From positions 10,168,001 to 10,232,000 of the forward strand of contig OZ316892.1 in NCBI GenBank assembly GCA_973895155.1: 64,000 nt of DNA, in the 5' to 3' direction. The notes under the pieces are model-generated. The model searched no databases and was not told the DNA's origin. It was given only the letters and a program-made list of their open reading frames with translations. This DNA is from Marsupella aquatica (Eukaryota; Marchantiophyta). A program made the position numbers and the translations under genes. Shown in pieces: positions 47,933-59,478 of the stretch (its first letter is position 1; each line of letters starts with the position of its first letter).

Positions 47933-48261
47933 CCGGTCTACTGGTTTGTGGAAGTGAGGTTTGACTTCCAGCTCAGATGTAAGCTTGCTCTGAAGATAAT
48001 GGCACCAAGTGATCGAGGGTGCATTCTCTGCTGCAGAAGATCTTTTCGGTTTCGTCCCCTCTCGTGGGCTTCCCTGTAGGCTGTTCATCACTATGGAGTA
48101 ACGTTGAACTTTCAACGCAGGAACGCATCGAGTGCCACACTCATCGGTAAAAGATCTTCTGAGTTTCGTCCCCTTTCTTAGGCAACGCATCTTTGTCGAG
48201 TGAAGTCGAACTTCCCAAGGAAGCAAGAAAGAAAGAAGCGATCGAGTGTCTCGTGAGAACA

Positions 48262-49425
48262 ATGGAGACAGCGCAAACTGAGAAGCTAGCGGAGGAGAGA
48301 GTCATCAAGTTAGTGCTTCTGGGATGCGGAGGGGTTGGACGCCATCTTCTCCAGCGAATTCTCACTACCCGTGCTCTCCACGCATCCGCAGGATTGCATC
48401 TGGCAGTGGTGGCAGTGTCGGACAGCAAGGGCGTGGTTCTGAGTAATAAGGAACTTGTGGATTCGGTTCTGAACAAGATCATCTCAGCTAAGACGGTGAA
48501 TATTTCCCTCTCTCAATGGTATCATTCGTCACCCAACGAAGCACATTGTGAATACAAGGCAGTTGCTGGACATGAGGCCACTCTTCAGCTCTTGAGGACT
48601 TGGGGCTTACCAACTGTTGTGGTGGACTGCACTGCGAGCGAGGAGATTGGAGAACTGCTTGGTGTAGCTGCAGCTGAGGGATTTTGCGTTGTGCTTGCCA
48701 ATAAGAAGCCAATCACTTCTACGCTGGATGTGTATGACCAGATTACTTCTCATGGTCGGCATTTTCGCTGTGAGTCAACTGTGGGAGCAGGCCTACCGGT
48801 CATGGCCACGTTGTCTCGTACATTGGCTGCCGGAGATCCCATCCATCGAATAGTGGGGGCCCTCAGCGGGACGTTGGGGTATGTCATGAGTGGGTTGCAG
48901 GATGGCCGACTTTACAGTGAAGTTGTGGCCACTGCCAAAAACCTTGGCTATACGGAACCTGATCCAAGAGATGATCTGAGTGGCTTGGATGTGGCACGGA
49001 AGGCCCTCATCATGGCTCGAGCTATTGGATGGCGCCTTGATCTGGAGGATGTGGAGGTGGAGTCTCTGTACCCTGCCGAAATGGGACCTCAGAGCATGAC
49101 TCTTGTAGAATTCTTAACGAAGGGATTATCCTCACTCGACACATCGATGCATCAACGGGTTCAAGGAGCTCAAGATAAGAAAGCTGTACTACGATATGTT
49201 GCCACAATAGAAAACAGTAAGTGCAAGGTAGGCTTTATGGAGGTTTCTCCTGATTCTCCTCTAGGAAGACTTCGTGGGAGTGATAACTTGGTGGAGATTT
49301 ATACGGATTGCTACAGAGAGGCTCCATTGGTAGTTCAAGGGGCAGGGGCTGGCAATGACACCACTGCTGCAGGTGTGCTTGCGGATATAATTGATCTGCA
49401 AGATCTGTCCAAAATTTTGCTTTAA
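48262..49425 (+). CDS. HSDH: Monofunctional homoserine dehydrogenase
   Basis: An intronless frame of 387 residues. The enzyme reduces aspartate semialdehyde to homoserine with NAD(P)H, the branch to Thr, Met and Ile, normally in the plastid for plants. Seen are the Rossmann motif VLLGCGGVG (GxGxxG at 21-26), LANKKP, and the family signature GALSGTLGYVMSGLQDGRLY followed by YTEPDPRDDLSGLDVARKAL with the expected Glu (232), Asp (243) and Lys (247). The C-terminal part closes the catalytic fold (VVQGAGAGNDTTAAGVLADI). There is no aspartate-kinase domain and no ACT domain, so it is not the bifunctional AK-HSDH. No clear plastid transit peptide follows the ATG at 48262; the open frame extends 23 codons higher without a Met. 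It is convergent with the esterase gene. Confidence 0.94.
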   Translation: METAQTEKLAEERVIKLVLLGCGGVGRHLLQRILTTRALHASAGLHLAVVAVSDSKGVVLSNKELVDSVLNKIISAKTVNISLSQWYHSSPNEAHCEYKAVAGHEATLQLLRTWGLPTVVVDCTASEEIGELLGVAAAEGFCVVLANKKPITSTLDVYDQITSHGRHFRCESTVGAGLPVMATLSRTLAAGDPIHRIVGALSGTLGYVMSGLQDGRLYSEVVATAKNLGYTEPDPRDDLSGLDVARKALIMARAIGWRLDLEDVEVESLYPAEMGPQSMTLVEFLTKGLSSLDTSMHQRVQGAQDKKAVLRYVATIENSKCKVGFMEVSPDSPLGRLRGSDNLVEIYTDCYREAPLVVQGAGAGNDTTAAGVLADIIDLQDLSKILL

Positions 49426-49878
49426 GATGAAAAGAAATGGGCAAGAAAAGTGAACCTTCTAGTGTGACGGACGACAGTGCATTTCATGGGATTCATGTAG
49501 CCAAGCTGTAACTGTCACTAAGGTAAGGCATGTGAGCCATTTAGTTTGGTGGTGGATAGTGGATGTTCTGATGTCAACATTTACTAAACTAGCTCTTCAA
49601 CTGTTGAGATGGAGATACCTAATCCCTAGCAGCTCAACATCTCTTCAACTCAACGTTTGCAAAGGGTTCGTCAGCAAGAGACTTTTGGGATCTCGAAATT
49701 CACACTATGCAGACACTAAAGCTGAAATGAGTCACAGCAGAATGCCCTGGTCAGCGTAGGACAGTGCTCAACGTAAGATAACGCTCTCCATAGGTGGAGA
49801 TCTCCTGAATGAAAGCCCTGGGGAGAACTTTCCTCCTCGCCGGGGCTGAACCAACACAGAAACCAAAGTCATCTGGCT
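49426..49878. other. Convergent 3' region between two genes
   Basis: A 453-bp space between the dehydrogenase stop and the esterase stop. It holds the 3' UTRs; no other feature. Confidence 0.5.
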
Positions 49879-52433
49879 TTATTTGGCCAATTCCTGAGCT
49901 GGATGAATGTAATCATGCTCTGAAGGTTGTGAAAAGTCTTCCGGCATGGACTTCCAATGCAAAGAAGGTACCCAGTCAATGTGATTGGCGATCTCGTCCA
50001 TCAACTCAGAAAGCAGAGCCTTGCTTCCACTGGCACTTAGATGCATGCCATCACTGCAAACAGGTTACAATGCAGCCATTCAAATATGAGCAAAGATATC
50101 CTTAGAGAGTAGCCTCAGGGCTTGCCATTTGCAATAGCATTCAAGATAGCCAAACTCTAAAGCGTCATCCTGCATATTTATTCAGCAGCAATGATGGAAT
50201 TGTGCAAAAACCCTGATGAGGGAGACAAGAATGAATTCCACAAATTCTCAATATATCTGTGCTGCTTCTTACGTCAGGCAGGAACCCCAGTCATCGTTTG
50301 ATAGCTGAATCGCTGTCCATAAGTCTACAACACCAACCCCTGCTTCTGATGCGGCAGCTTTACATGCAGCAGCATACTGGCCAGCACGCTCATTCGTTCG
50401 ATCTGGATATTTTCGTGCGTTCTCGCCATGTTTGGCACTGAAAATAACATAACGACTGAGCATCTAAGACATTGCTCTGAGCTCCAACATTGGTAAGAAG
50501 AGGAATGAATCAGCACATGATAGCTACAAATAGGTCCCCAAAAACCTTAAAAATGCGAAGTGGACCTCAGATGCTTAATTCTGTTTTCCTCGTGGATGGG
50601 TGGCGCTGTAATCAATACGACTCGAGTTGTCTCTGAAAGTCCCTGAACCAGTCAAACACAAAATCATTTAGTAGACAAATCGGTAAAGCTGTACCAGTTT
50701 TTAGCATGTGAATTGCTCAATAAGGTATTTGAACAGAAATCAAAGACCGAGACAAGAGAGACCAACAATAGGAAGTACGGCAAAGCATTCACAAAACATC
50801 CCATCCGAAGCAAAACCTTCAAATAGGAAGCTATTTTGATTAGGTTCCCCTTAAACTCGTCGATAGGCACAGCTTGACCTTTGCCACTCGGGACAGGAAC
50901 TGCAGCATCATTTGCACCAAAGAAGACCACTACGAGAGCCGGTTGGGTAGGCAGGTCCTGGAAGAAACGACACAGTGCTATGTTGAAGCACATATGCATG
51001 GTGTGGACAAGCGATAAGCAGAGAAAAATAAAGAACTCAGGCAGCTGTCTAAGCAGAACTCGGCAAACACCAATTGATATCAGGAGGGCTGCAATGAACA
51101 TTAACATTGTTGTCAAGAGTACAGATGGAACCAAATATAAGTTACCTTCGCCCACATAGAATGCACATCTCTGGTGTACTATATCATTAGAGATATCATC
51201 ACTTCGTCATGCATTGTGATAGAAACACAAAGAGCGAAGCTGCATGGAAAATTCGTCTAAAACTTATTGCTCCTCAATACGTAGGTTCTTGCTAACTAAC
51301 ATAGAATACAGTTCGTCGACTTGTCATCGGGGTTTCTCTGGAAGTTATATTCCTTCAATTGAAACACCTAAAAGTAATATGATGACACAGGCTATCTGGT
51401 TGACGACATCTCCGACTGTTATCTCAGCGGGAGCACCATCAGAGCTCAGGTTATCTGTCTGTGAGAACAGCAATTACAATATCAAGGATAGCATCTACAT
51501 ATTTCTTGTTCGTGGCTCGCTATAAAACGCCGTTTGCCACAAGAAAACGAACTTAGATTTTTCTTACCTTCGGGAAAATCTGAGGTAGCACAGAAAGAGC
51601 CCTACGAGTGTTCCATCCACTATAACCCCTGAGTAAGAAGTCCGCCTGCGCATTCCAAAGATAGGGTGTGAAAGACGGTAAATGAATTCTGAGGAAACGA
51701 AGCCGCGGGTATCTGGTAGAAATGCACTCTAACTCACAGCTTCGGTGCACTCAGTTTATAATTTGTTTTGATAAAACCGTAGTAAACTTGCTGTGTCACT
51801 CTGTCCTTCAATGACAAATGTAGGGTCTTGCTCTGGAGGGATTGCATGATGCTCAAACAAGAAGATTGTCATTCAAATTTTCCTCCAGAAAATAATCCGG
51901 TGCTACTGATCCGGTGGCCCGATACCGTTTTGTGTGCACTGACGAAGATCAGGGCTCATCATTACTCACACTACTGAGAACTAGCCTCACATTAGATTTG
52001 TTCATACGAATTGCAGTCTTGCTATAATGATTCGGGAACCCATCTTCAGGTCGCCCCAGGACTTCAGTAGGAAAGAACTCAAATATGATCACCAACGATG
52101 GGCTCATTGTGATCAATATGACCTACCTTCAGGTCTGATTTCTGAACGACCCGACGAAGGCATCTCTCGTCGGGTGCATTTTCTAGCTCTTAAGCTCGTA
52201 ACAGGGGGAGGACGATCCACGAGGAGAGCCAGAGAAACACGATTTGGACTAGACTTCAGATCAGCAAAATCGCTGGAATCGAAAACAAAAGGAACAGAGG
52301 GCAAAAGAGTATGACTATGTACCTTCCGTTGATAGAGATCCTGAAACGCAGCTCCCCATCCACCCAGCTCATACGAGAATTGGGTCATGGAAGCCCCGAA
52401 CAGCACAAACAAGGGCCTCTGATGCGCTGCCAT
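49879..52433 (-). CDS. IAH1-like GDSL/SGNH esterase (isoamyl acetate-hydrolysing esterase family)
   Basis: Six exons fit: 52433-52323, 51645-51568, 50957-50817, 50642-50566, 50437-50273 and 50053-49879, giving 248 residues, normal for the family. The SGNH blocks are complete: FGASMTQ with nucleophile Ser15, LRGYSGWNTRRAL (Gly), VVFFGANDA (Asn79) and DGMHLS (Asp192, His195). The C-terminus WVPSLHWKSMPEDF is also conserved in plant IAH1 homologues. Such enzymes hydrolyse small acetate esters in yeast; plant substrates are poorly known, so only a small-ester or lipid esterase role is inferred. No signal peptide is seen, which suggests a cytosolic enzyme. The exon 4 donor (AG|GTCCAC) and exon 5 donor (AC|GTAAGA) are supported by phase and family alignment. 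The ATG at 52433 is the first Met before the conserved block. Confidence 0.92.
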
Positions 52434-52689
52434 AGTCACCCACAACAGAAAGCTTTGGGCAAAGCGTCCTGAGCATTGGCCAGAGTCTGTCAAAATGAGC
52501 GAGAGTCCAGCCCAGGATTAGCTAACAATAGTTTCTTAGAGTCCCAGCTCCCATGCGAGTTCCTAGATGTGGAGGCTGGCAAGCTGCAAGCGTCAAGCAC
52601 AATCGAATTCAGTGCAATTGCGATCATTGCACATCGGCACCGACGACATCATGATGGGGAGATCAGAGGACTAGTACACAGACTCCTGC
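52434..52689. other. Upstream region of the esterase gene
   Basis: Likely promoter and 5' UTR of the esterase. No specific element is recognised. Confidence 0.4.
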
Positions 52690-53660
52690 ATTTCCGACCA
52701 TTGTACATGGCGCTCTGCCCAAGTGCACCCTCCATAATTGCAGATTCTGGTTTACTGGGTGATCTTTCTTTCTACAGAAAACTCCCATAGACGCAAAGGT
52801 TGATTGGCTAGACACTCTCTGCCCAAATGTACCCTCCATGAGTGCAAATCCTGCTTTACTGGCAGGGCTGTCGTTCTTCCAAAGAATGCTCCCTCCACAT
52901 GCAACTGTTATGGAGGGTATCTATGTGTTCGTGTCTGGGGTGGAGTCCTGGTTTCTCCTCAGCCCCCTGGCTGATCAGCTTTAGGGACTCTCATTCAACT
53001 CTCTCTCCCTCCTGGTCTAGGTCCCTCTTGGATCCTTGGGTATGACCCCCTTGTGGGCTACCCTACAGAGGCGCATGCTCCGGGGTTGGTTGTCTATCCT
53101 CTGTTGGATGGGTCAGCTGTTGGTTTCAAGGCAAAAAAGACAAACCATGTACACCTTGGTTGGTTGATGGGAACAGGCTCCGCCGTAGTGCACCCTTCAT
53201 AGCTTACTGCAAGGGTGATCCTTTTTAGAAAGAAAAAGCCCCAAAGAAATAAGGCTGGTTGGTGAGAAAAGTCTCTGCCCCAGTGCACTGTCCATAAGTG
53301 AAAATTTTGTTTTACTGCAAGGGTGATCCTACTTCAAAAGAAAAGCCCCCATAGACAGAAAGATTGGTGTGCAAGACACTCTCTTCCCAAAGGCACCTTC
53401 CATAAGTGCATAATCTGGTTTACTGCAAGGGCAATCGCTCTTTGAAAGAAAAAGTCCCCTTACACACAAAGGTTGGTTTACAAGACACTCTGTGCCCAAG
53501 GGCACCCTCCATAAGTACAACATCTCATTTACTGCAAGGGTCAGTTTTCAAATGAAAAGCCCGGGCCCTTGGACCCAGAGGTTGGTTTGCAAGACACTCT
53601 CTGCCCAAGTGACTCCCATAAGTGAGAAATCTGGTTAACTGCAAGGGCGATCTTTTGCAT
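52690..53660. repeat. Minisatellite-like array, ~120-bp degenerate units
   Basis: The phrase 'AAGACACTCTCTGCCCAA-G--CACCCTCCATAAGTGCA--ATCTGGTTTACTGCAAGGG' followed by 'GAAAG/AAAAGCCCC' recurs with changes near 52720, 52815, 53275, 53375, 53490 and 53600. Intervening 52900-53100 is T/C-rich unrelated DNA. Open frames across it are repeats of the same peptide and are not genes. Confidence 0.75.
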
Positions 53661-55374
53661 GAGCATGTGCATTTCATTCTATGTGGTCCTTGTATGAAGC
53701 ATTGGTGCAGTTCAATTTCTTAAGATAAAATTTTCATCCTGCACAGATCCTTATTCTTTATGGCCCTTTTGTGAAGCATTGGTGCAGTCCAATTTCATAA
53801 AATCAAATGTGCACCATAAACCACAACTCAATTCTGAGCCAACCAATTGGCTCATGGAGTGTGGTCAAGATAATCTATATGTCCACAAGGTGGCACCTGA
53901 GAAATGATCATATGAGAAATTTTGTTGATCTTATTTAAAAATAATGTATACACTTAAAGTTAGTGTACAAGATCCTTAGGTTAGAATATTCTTAGTTTTT
54001 CTTCTCGTAGATCCAAAAAGGGGCACCCTAGGTGAAGGAACCCATTTAGCATGACCATTTTTACTAGACATTGAAGCGTCATCCGCTCTCCAGAGGGGGG
54101 GGGGGGGGGGGGGGTTCACTCATGGAGGGCCACACACCATATCCAAGTCTGGGGCTGTGTTGTTTGGTGCCGGATGGGCACGTAGAGTCCGCCAGTGCCT
54201 TGTTGGTTTGCTCCTGCGGTCATGCTCTTTGTCTCCAGCTGGTAGTTGCCCCGTTTCCATGGAACATCTAATTGATGAGTACACTCATTGAATGGAACAA
54301 CAGTCTAATGTGAGAATATCCTTAACATTTACATCACAACACCCTATACAGTGTTCACAAGCATTCTACATTATTTTATCAGTCTAGTCTAAAATTTTAA
54401 TAATTATTATTTATTGTACCTAACAAGGATGACACTACTTAAGGTGTCACTAAGGCTTGACTTCCAATAGAATGCTTTATTGAAGTGTGGGGTAGACCAG
54501 GGAGTGGAGCCCAACAAAGAGAACCCACCAACGGGAGAGAAGAGAAACACTACAGAAATGGCTCCTAAGGTTGAGGCGCAGGTAAGCAATTGCTACATTT
54601 TGCCTTGGAAACCCAAAGTGGACCCATCCAAATGAGGGTAGACATCCTACTTAGGAGTATGCACCACTCTAGGCTAAGGTAGCCCACAAGGGGGGGACGA
54701 CATCCAGGGACTCATACCAGGAAGGCCGGAGAGGAGAGTTGGACAAGGATCACAAAGCGGCCAATCAGAGACGAACAGAAACCAATACTCCCACCACTAC
54801 ACCCCACCAACACTTTCCCCTCCACATCCCCCCTGTGTGGAGGGGGGATTGAACCTGGGACCTGTGGGTTCTAGGCTAATCCCTTATAAAACTGACCATT
54901 TATTACCCATATACTTAGGGTGTGTAGCCAAAAGATCCCACACACTGTATGTGTCGGAATTGGTGCTCTCCATAGATCGATCAGAACGTCAAATACAAAG
55001 GTAACGACCACAGGAGTTTGCCCATATGGCAGATTTGTCTTGCATACAAAGCTTTTATATGCAGGATGAATATCCTCAGTCCGTGAAACTCTTGATTGCA
55101 TTCGGACAGAAGCAGAGAATTTGAGTACATCAACTCACAAGCCACCCAAGATATTTGAGAGACGTGAAGCACCGATCCAACGAATTTCAGGAGAAGTTTG
55201 AAGTTTGAAGTGTGAGGCCCATTATAATGTGTCTAATTATTTCAGGTGTACAGTAAGGAGAAGAGAACAACCTGCACCTGTGGCAAGGCGGAGATTGCTT
55301 GCTAGCTCCGAATAAGAAGCTTTATGAAATGTTTGGGGAAACAGCCGGGGACATTGAAAAGGCAACTGGTTGGT
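53661..55374. other. Gene-free stretch with a G20 tract and a tRNA-like relic
   Basis: An uninterrupted run of 20 G lies at 54095-54114. At 54845-54880 the minus strand reads AGGTCCCAGGTTCAATCCCC, a good B-box word (GGTTCRANNCC), but no full tRNA fold is present, so a SINE relic is the most that can be said. The rest is unclassified. Confidence 0.45.
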
Positions 55375-55741
55375 TTAGGGTTGGCATGGCATGGTCATTC
55401 CTCCTTCAGAACTGTACAATTCATCGTCAACATCCTGTCTTGCGTCGGGACGCCCCGCTCTAAGAAGAAAGTCATTAAACCCCTGCATTGAATAATAATT
55501 ACACGAAAAATCAACCATAAGAACAGATTCAAGAAATTTGCTTGAACGAAACTGCCTCCAACTGATCAATACTCGAAAGATAGACTACGGGACGATTTCA
55601 GCTCGTAGTTAGATTAATTCATATTGACATAATTTGAGATAGAAACTGTTTCAGTTTGAGAAATCATGTTTTGGGAGACTCACCAAATCCTTCACCGGAA
55701 GTGCCTCCCCAAGCCCGCATGTCCGTATAATTTTGCTTCAA
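55375..55741 (-). other. Orphan exon-like blocks downstream of the unknown gene
   Basis: One block, 55482-55375, follows a TGCAG acceptor and encodes GFNDFLLRAGRPDARQDVDD, then ELYSSEGGMTMPCQP and a stop. Another open block ends at a GTGAGT donor at 55684 (reading TCGLGEALPVKDL). They fit each other at phase 0 but do not connect in frame to exon 7 of the gene at 55838-58190, which has its own stop. They may belong to an alternative transcript, a short separate gene, or chance. Confidence 0.2.
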
Positions 55742-55837
55742 AGATCTCCGCCGTAGAGCATCGTTTACAGTGATTGAGTGTTAAGACATTTTAGAAGTCC
55801 TACTCGTGTATACTAATGGGCTTCTAACGCAAGATTT

Positions 55838-58190
55838 CTATTGCCTGAGGGAATCTATTGCCTGAGGGAACTTAGAATAATGCTCCTGTAAAGTTTCAAG
55901 GAAATTCGCGAATTCTTGTGTGTTCCGTCGCTTGTCGACTGGGTTGCATGAATCAGATGTAACTACTCTAATTATACAGTTCATGGAATGATGGACATCT
56001 ACTTATATCCCTGGATATGAGATCTTGGATCAGATCTTCTGCGAAGGACGAGGACAAGCTAACCTGTTGTGCAACCTTGGAATCTAGATGCAATAGAACT
56101 ATGAGACACTGATATTAGATCCTTGCAAACGTTACGAAGTTGATCTCCGGGGTAAACCTTCGGCCAGATGATCTGCCTGTGTCCCCTGGCCAACCAAGGA
56201 GTACTCCAAAACGCGTCTCCTAACTCAACGCTGAACTGAAGTCGGACATGAAAAATATAATGCCCGTACCGTATGGACGGTTCCTTTGGGAGAGTAGAAT
56301 TCCCAAACAAAGTCGTTGATCTTCGCACCCAAACACCAAATAAAAGCCAGGTTGTGATAGTTTTGATGTAAATGTGACGATCAATGCAACAATGACTTCA
56401 CGACGAAAAACTTATAGTCACCATTAATTGCCAGAACTGTGAAATTGATCTGGGCAATGCCTAAGAAATCATCCCAATGGAAAAGATATCACATAGTTTA
56501 TCCAGACTAATTAACATTTGAAAATTGTAATCAACCATGATCGGGGACACGGATCATTGATCATCGTGCTCCAGGCCGTTACGATGACTACTAACAGTAG
56601 TTACGTACCTGCACCATACCAGGAAGCCTCTGCACCATACCAGGAAGCCTGGGAGGGCGATCACCACCCGTGACCTTAGAGCCTGCAGAGAACAGAACAT
56701 CTAATATGGATGCCATTCAGACGCTATAACTGTTCAAATTTCTCAACTAATATTTTTATTTTTCGATCATGCTCAAGAGCCTGGCAAGAAGCTATGGGTG
56801 TACAAATTAATACTCGTGCTAGAGGCTGGTGAATCTCGCCTCAGTTATGTGTCTAGTTCCGAGCGACAAAGTAAACATATGAATTCATGCGACTGGGTCC
56901 GGAGCATCGAAGACATCGAGCGTGTTACTTTCAATGGACCAAAGCGAATAAGAGGTGGAAAAATGTAGGGTCCTTCTTACTTAAATTACGCTGTCTAAGC
57001 TGTCGACCATCCACGTTCACGTTATCCTTCAAAAATGTCGTCACGTCGGGCGGTGGTGGCGTTGGTGGGCTGCGTATTTCTTCTGCAATAGAAGGATCTG
57101 CACCGAGTAGTATTAATTAGCCGGAGCCCTCCAAATTTCTGAAACTGATTAATATATAACGTATAGCATCAATATAAACCCTGGAGCAACAGCAAATTGA
57201 AACTAAAAAGCATTGATACTGTGAGGTTGAGGAGATATGTAAGTTTCTTCCTCTCTTGCTCTGTGCCTCCATTGCAGTTTCTTCACACTTACGAGGTAAA
57301 GTTGACAGTTCTAGTCCGGGGCACAGATATGATCGTTCGATAAGACGCAGGATCATATCTCGTGCTTCATCACCAGCGATCCCAGCCCCTCGATGCTTGC
57401 GCCAGCATTCCATGGCAGTCTTGACCTTTTCATAATCTTCATCTTCCCAACCTTGTACCAATGTCTGGAAGTACTTGAACATCTTTAGGTTTATTTTGCG
57501 CTTGCCAAATACACAAAACGTTCCTGACATTGTTGCCTGTACTAGAGCTGGCACCAAATAAGCCAAGACCCACACCCAAGAACCTTTTTGTCGAAATGAA
57601 TTCGACATGTCGCTACAGAGGATATTAATTGCAAATGCCGCTGGAGATGTGGCAAGGAGAGCAAGTGCGGGTTTGTCCATGAAGTCTACTATAGAGCGAA
57701 AAGCTCTACATGATCGTGGAATATCGTTGCCTTCACTTCTATAATTTATGCGGACCAGCAGATTTCTGTACCGGAGAACTCTCATCCTCCAAGCTCTATT
57801 CGCAATGTCAGTCAAAGCCTCAGCGCTACGTGGGGTTACTCCGTGTCTATCTCTACGCCAGGTTTTCATGGTCTCCTTGACTTTTTCATAATCTTCGTCT
57901 GTACAACAATACAAGAATAGCTGCAAGTACTGACTTAACACCTCACGGATGACAATTTGTTGGTCTATTGCTATAGCTATTCCCCCTGCTACGATAGCTA
58001 TCTGAAGTATGGATGGTATAACATAAGCCAGGACATTCTTAACGGAGAAAACGCTGTCAGTTGAATATCGATTGGAGATGTAATTAGCTAACAAATTCAA
58101 GAAGAAATTTCCACAAAGTGTCTCGATTAAAACGAGTTGGGACTCAGGAACTGTCAAAATACAAAACAGTGAAGGTGTAGGAATTGACAT
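55838..58190 (-). CDS. Unrecognised multi-exon gene: membrane protein with internal duplication
   Basis: Exon 1 (58190-57293) encodes 299 residues and ends at a consensus donor (C|GTAAGTGT). It continues in phase to 57082-56981, 56682-56609, 56235-56076 and 55938-55838; two small middle exons (56449-56405 and 56320-56270) are tentative. The whole model gives 476 residues. Exon 1 holds two homologous units of about 155 residues. Each has two hydrophobic segments (VLAYVIPSILQIAIVAGG; VLAYLVPALVQATMSG) and then an acidic-basic helix (TDEDYEKVKETMKTWRRDR; EDEDYEKVKTAMECWRKHR). A Pro-rich linker (IRSPPTPPPPDVTTFLKDN) and a soluble C-terminus with FWSTPWLARGHRQIIWPKVY and KRRNTQEFANFLETLQEHY follow. 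I do not recognise either part. Phases fit at 1/1/0 and 1, which random sequence would seldom do. Exon 3 contains a 21-bp tandem duplication and exon 7 ends in a 16-bp one. Confidence 0.6.
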
Positions 58191-59478
58191 CTTGTTCTCA
58201 CTGCATGTTTGGGGACGGTTCTCCTTAGTTTACTACGTACTGCTTCAGAGCTCGCTTCAGAGCTCACTTCAGAGCTCACGTCAGAGCTAGGCCACACCGA
58301 GGACCACAGCGATCGACTTCTAATTGACTGTGACCTCGTGCCAGTCAAAGTTATTGTTTCGTAGAGAAATAGTCCAACTGAGACTGGGTTCTCAGTGTGT
58401 GGCCCCTAATGATGCATGGCTCGCATGCAGCCGGCCCCCAACCGCTGCCTTACTTCAATTCCTCCTTCAGTTCACGTGCTTGATTCCTTATTTGTGTTCT
58501 TTGGGAGCGGAACTTCCTAAGCTGAAATTGCAAATTGCAAAATTTTCCCTTCCCCATCTTCTTCGTTCTTTCTTGGGTGAGGGTACTGTCCCGGGATTTC
58601 CGGGAGTTAAGGGTTTAGGGTTTGTACCCTAACGTTCTGGAACCTGGTGCACTATTGACTCGTTGATGGAGTAAGTAAAATTAGGTTGCAAGGACTTGTG
58701 AGGGATATACTTGATGGGACCCTAAATTGAAAAGTGCTCCTTGAGGGACCCCATGAGGCCCCATCCATGAGGTTTTTGGGTACACTGATTAAGGTCCATC
58801 AAAGGTCTGGATCACTGATGGGGTCCATTAATACCTTCCATGTTGGGAATCCATCAAATATATCTGTGAGTGACTTAATTATTGATTGAAAGAAGTGAAG
58901 TTCGATTTGGTTGTGATGGGATCTCAGCTGGAACCTGTATCCCAAGGTATGCTATTTCAATTCAAAGTATCGTTACCAGATTTTAGGCTACTTAATTGTT
59001 GATGTAAAGAAGTTAATTGCCAGGTTGATTGAAAGTCTCTTATCAACAAAGTAAGACTGTAAGGTAACTCTAGTGGGGAGAGTTTTGGCAAGAGTATTGT
59101 GTATAGCTAGACAGTGTTCTTGGCTTATAGCAGCTAAATGCTCAATGTGGTGACCTTGTAGCCTTTGTCCAAAAAGTTTCCTTCGTTAAGGTAGCAAATC
59201 CAACTGCAGCTAATGGCAACTTTTGTTTAGTATTTCTTTTCCTTACATTCTTTCTATAATTTTGTCATGAGCTGGAGAGAGAAGCATTTAGCTGATAAAA
59301 AATCACTGCAAACAACAATTACTATCGTAGTGCCATCCACTTGTGCAAAAAATGATTAAGTATTGAAAATTTGTGTCTGACTAACAAAATATTTTTTTCC
59401 AGTGCTTATAAAACCTCAAAAGAATTTTGATTATAAACACTGACTTTGCAGTGTATGTATTATATTTAGAATTAAAAA
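58191..59478. other. Upstream region of the unknown gene and unclassified DNA
   Basis: A 12-bp unit (CTTCAGAGCTCA) occurs four times at 58243-58290, just above the exon 1 ATG. GGGTTTAGGGTTT at 58611-58623 is telo-box-like. The rest, to the CACTA-like end, is AT-rich without features. Confidence 0.45.

Noticed and set aside
57117-57292. In-frame extension of the unknown gene's first exon to a stop at 57117
   Set aside because: It follows a perfect GTAAGT donor and reads like intron; a phase-matched coding exon follows at 57082.
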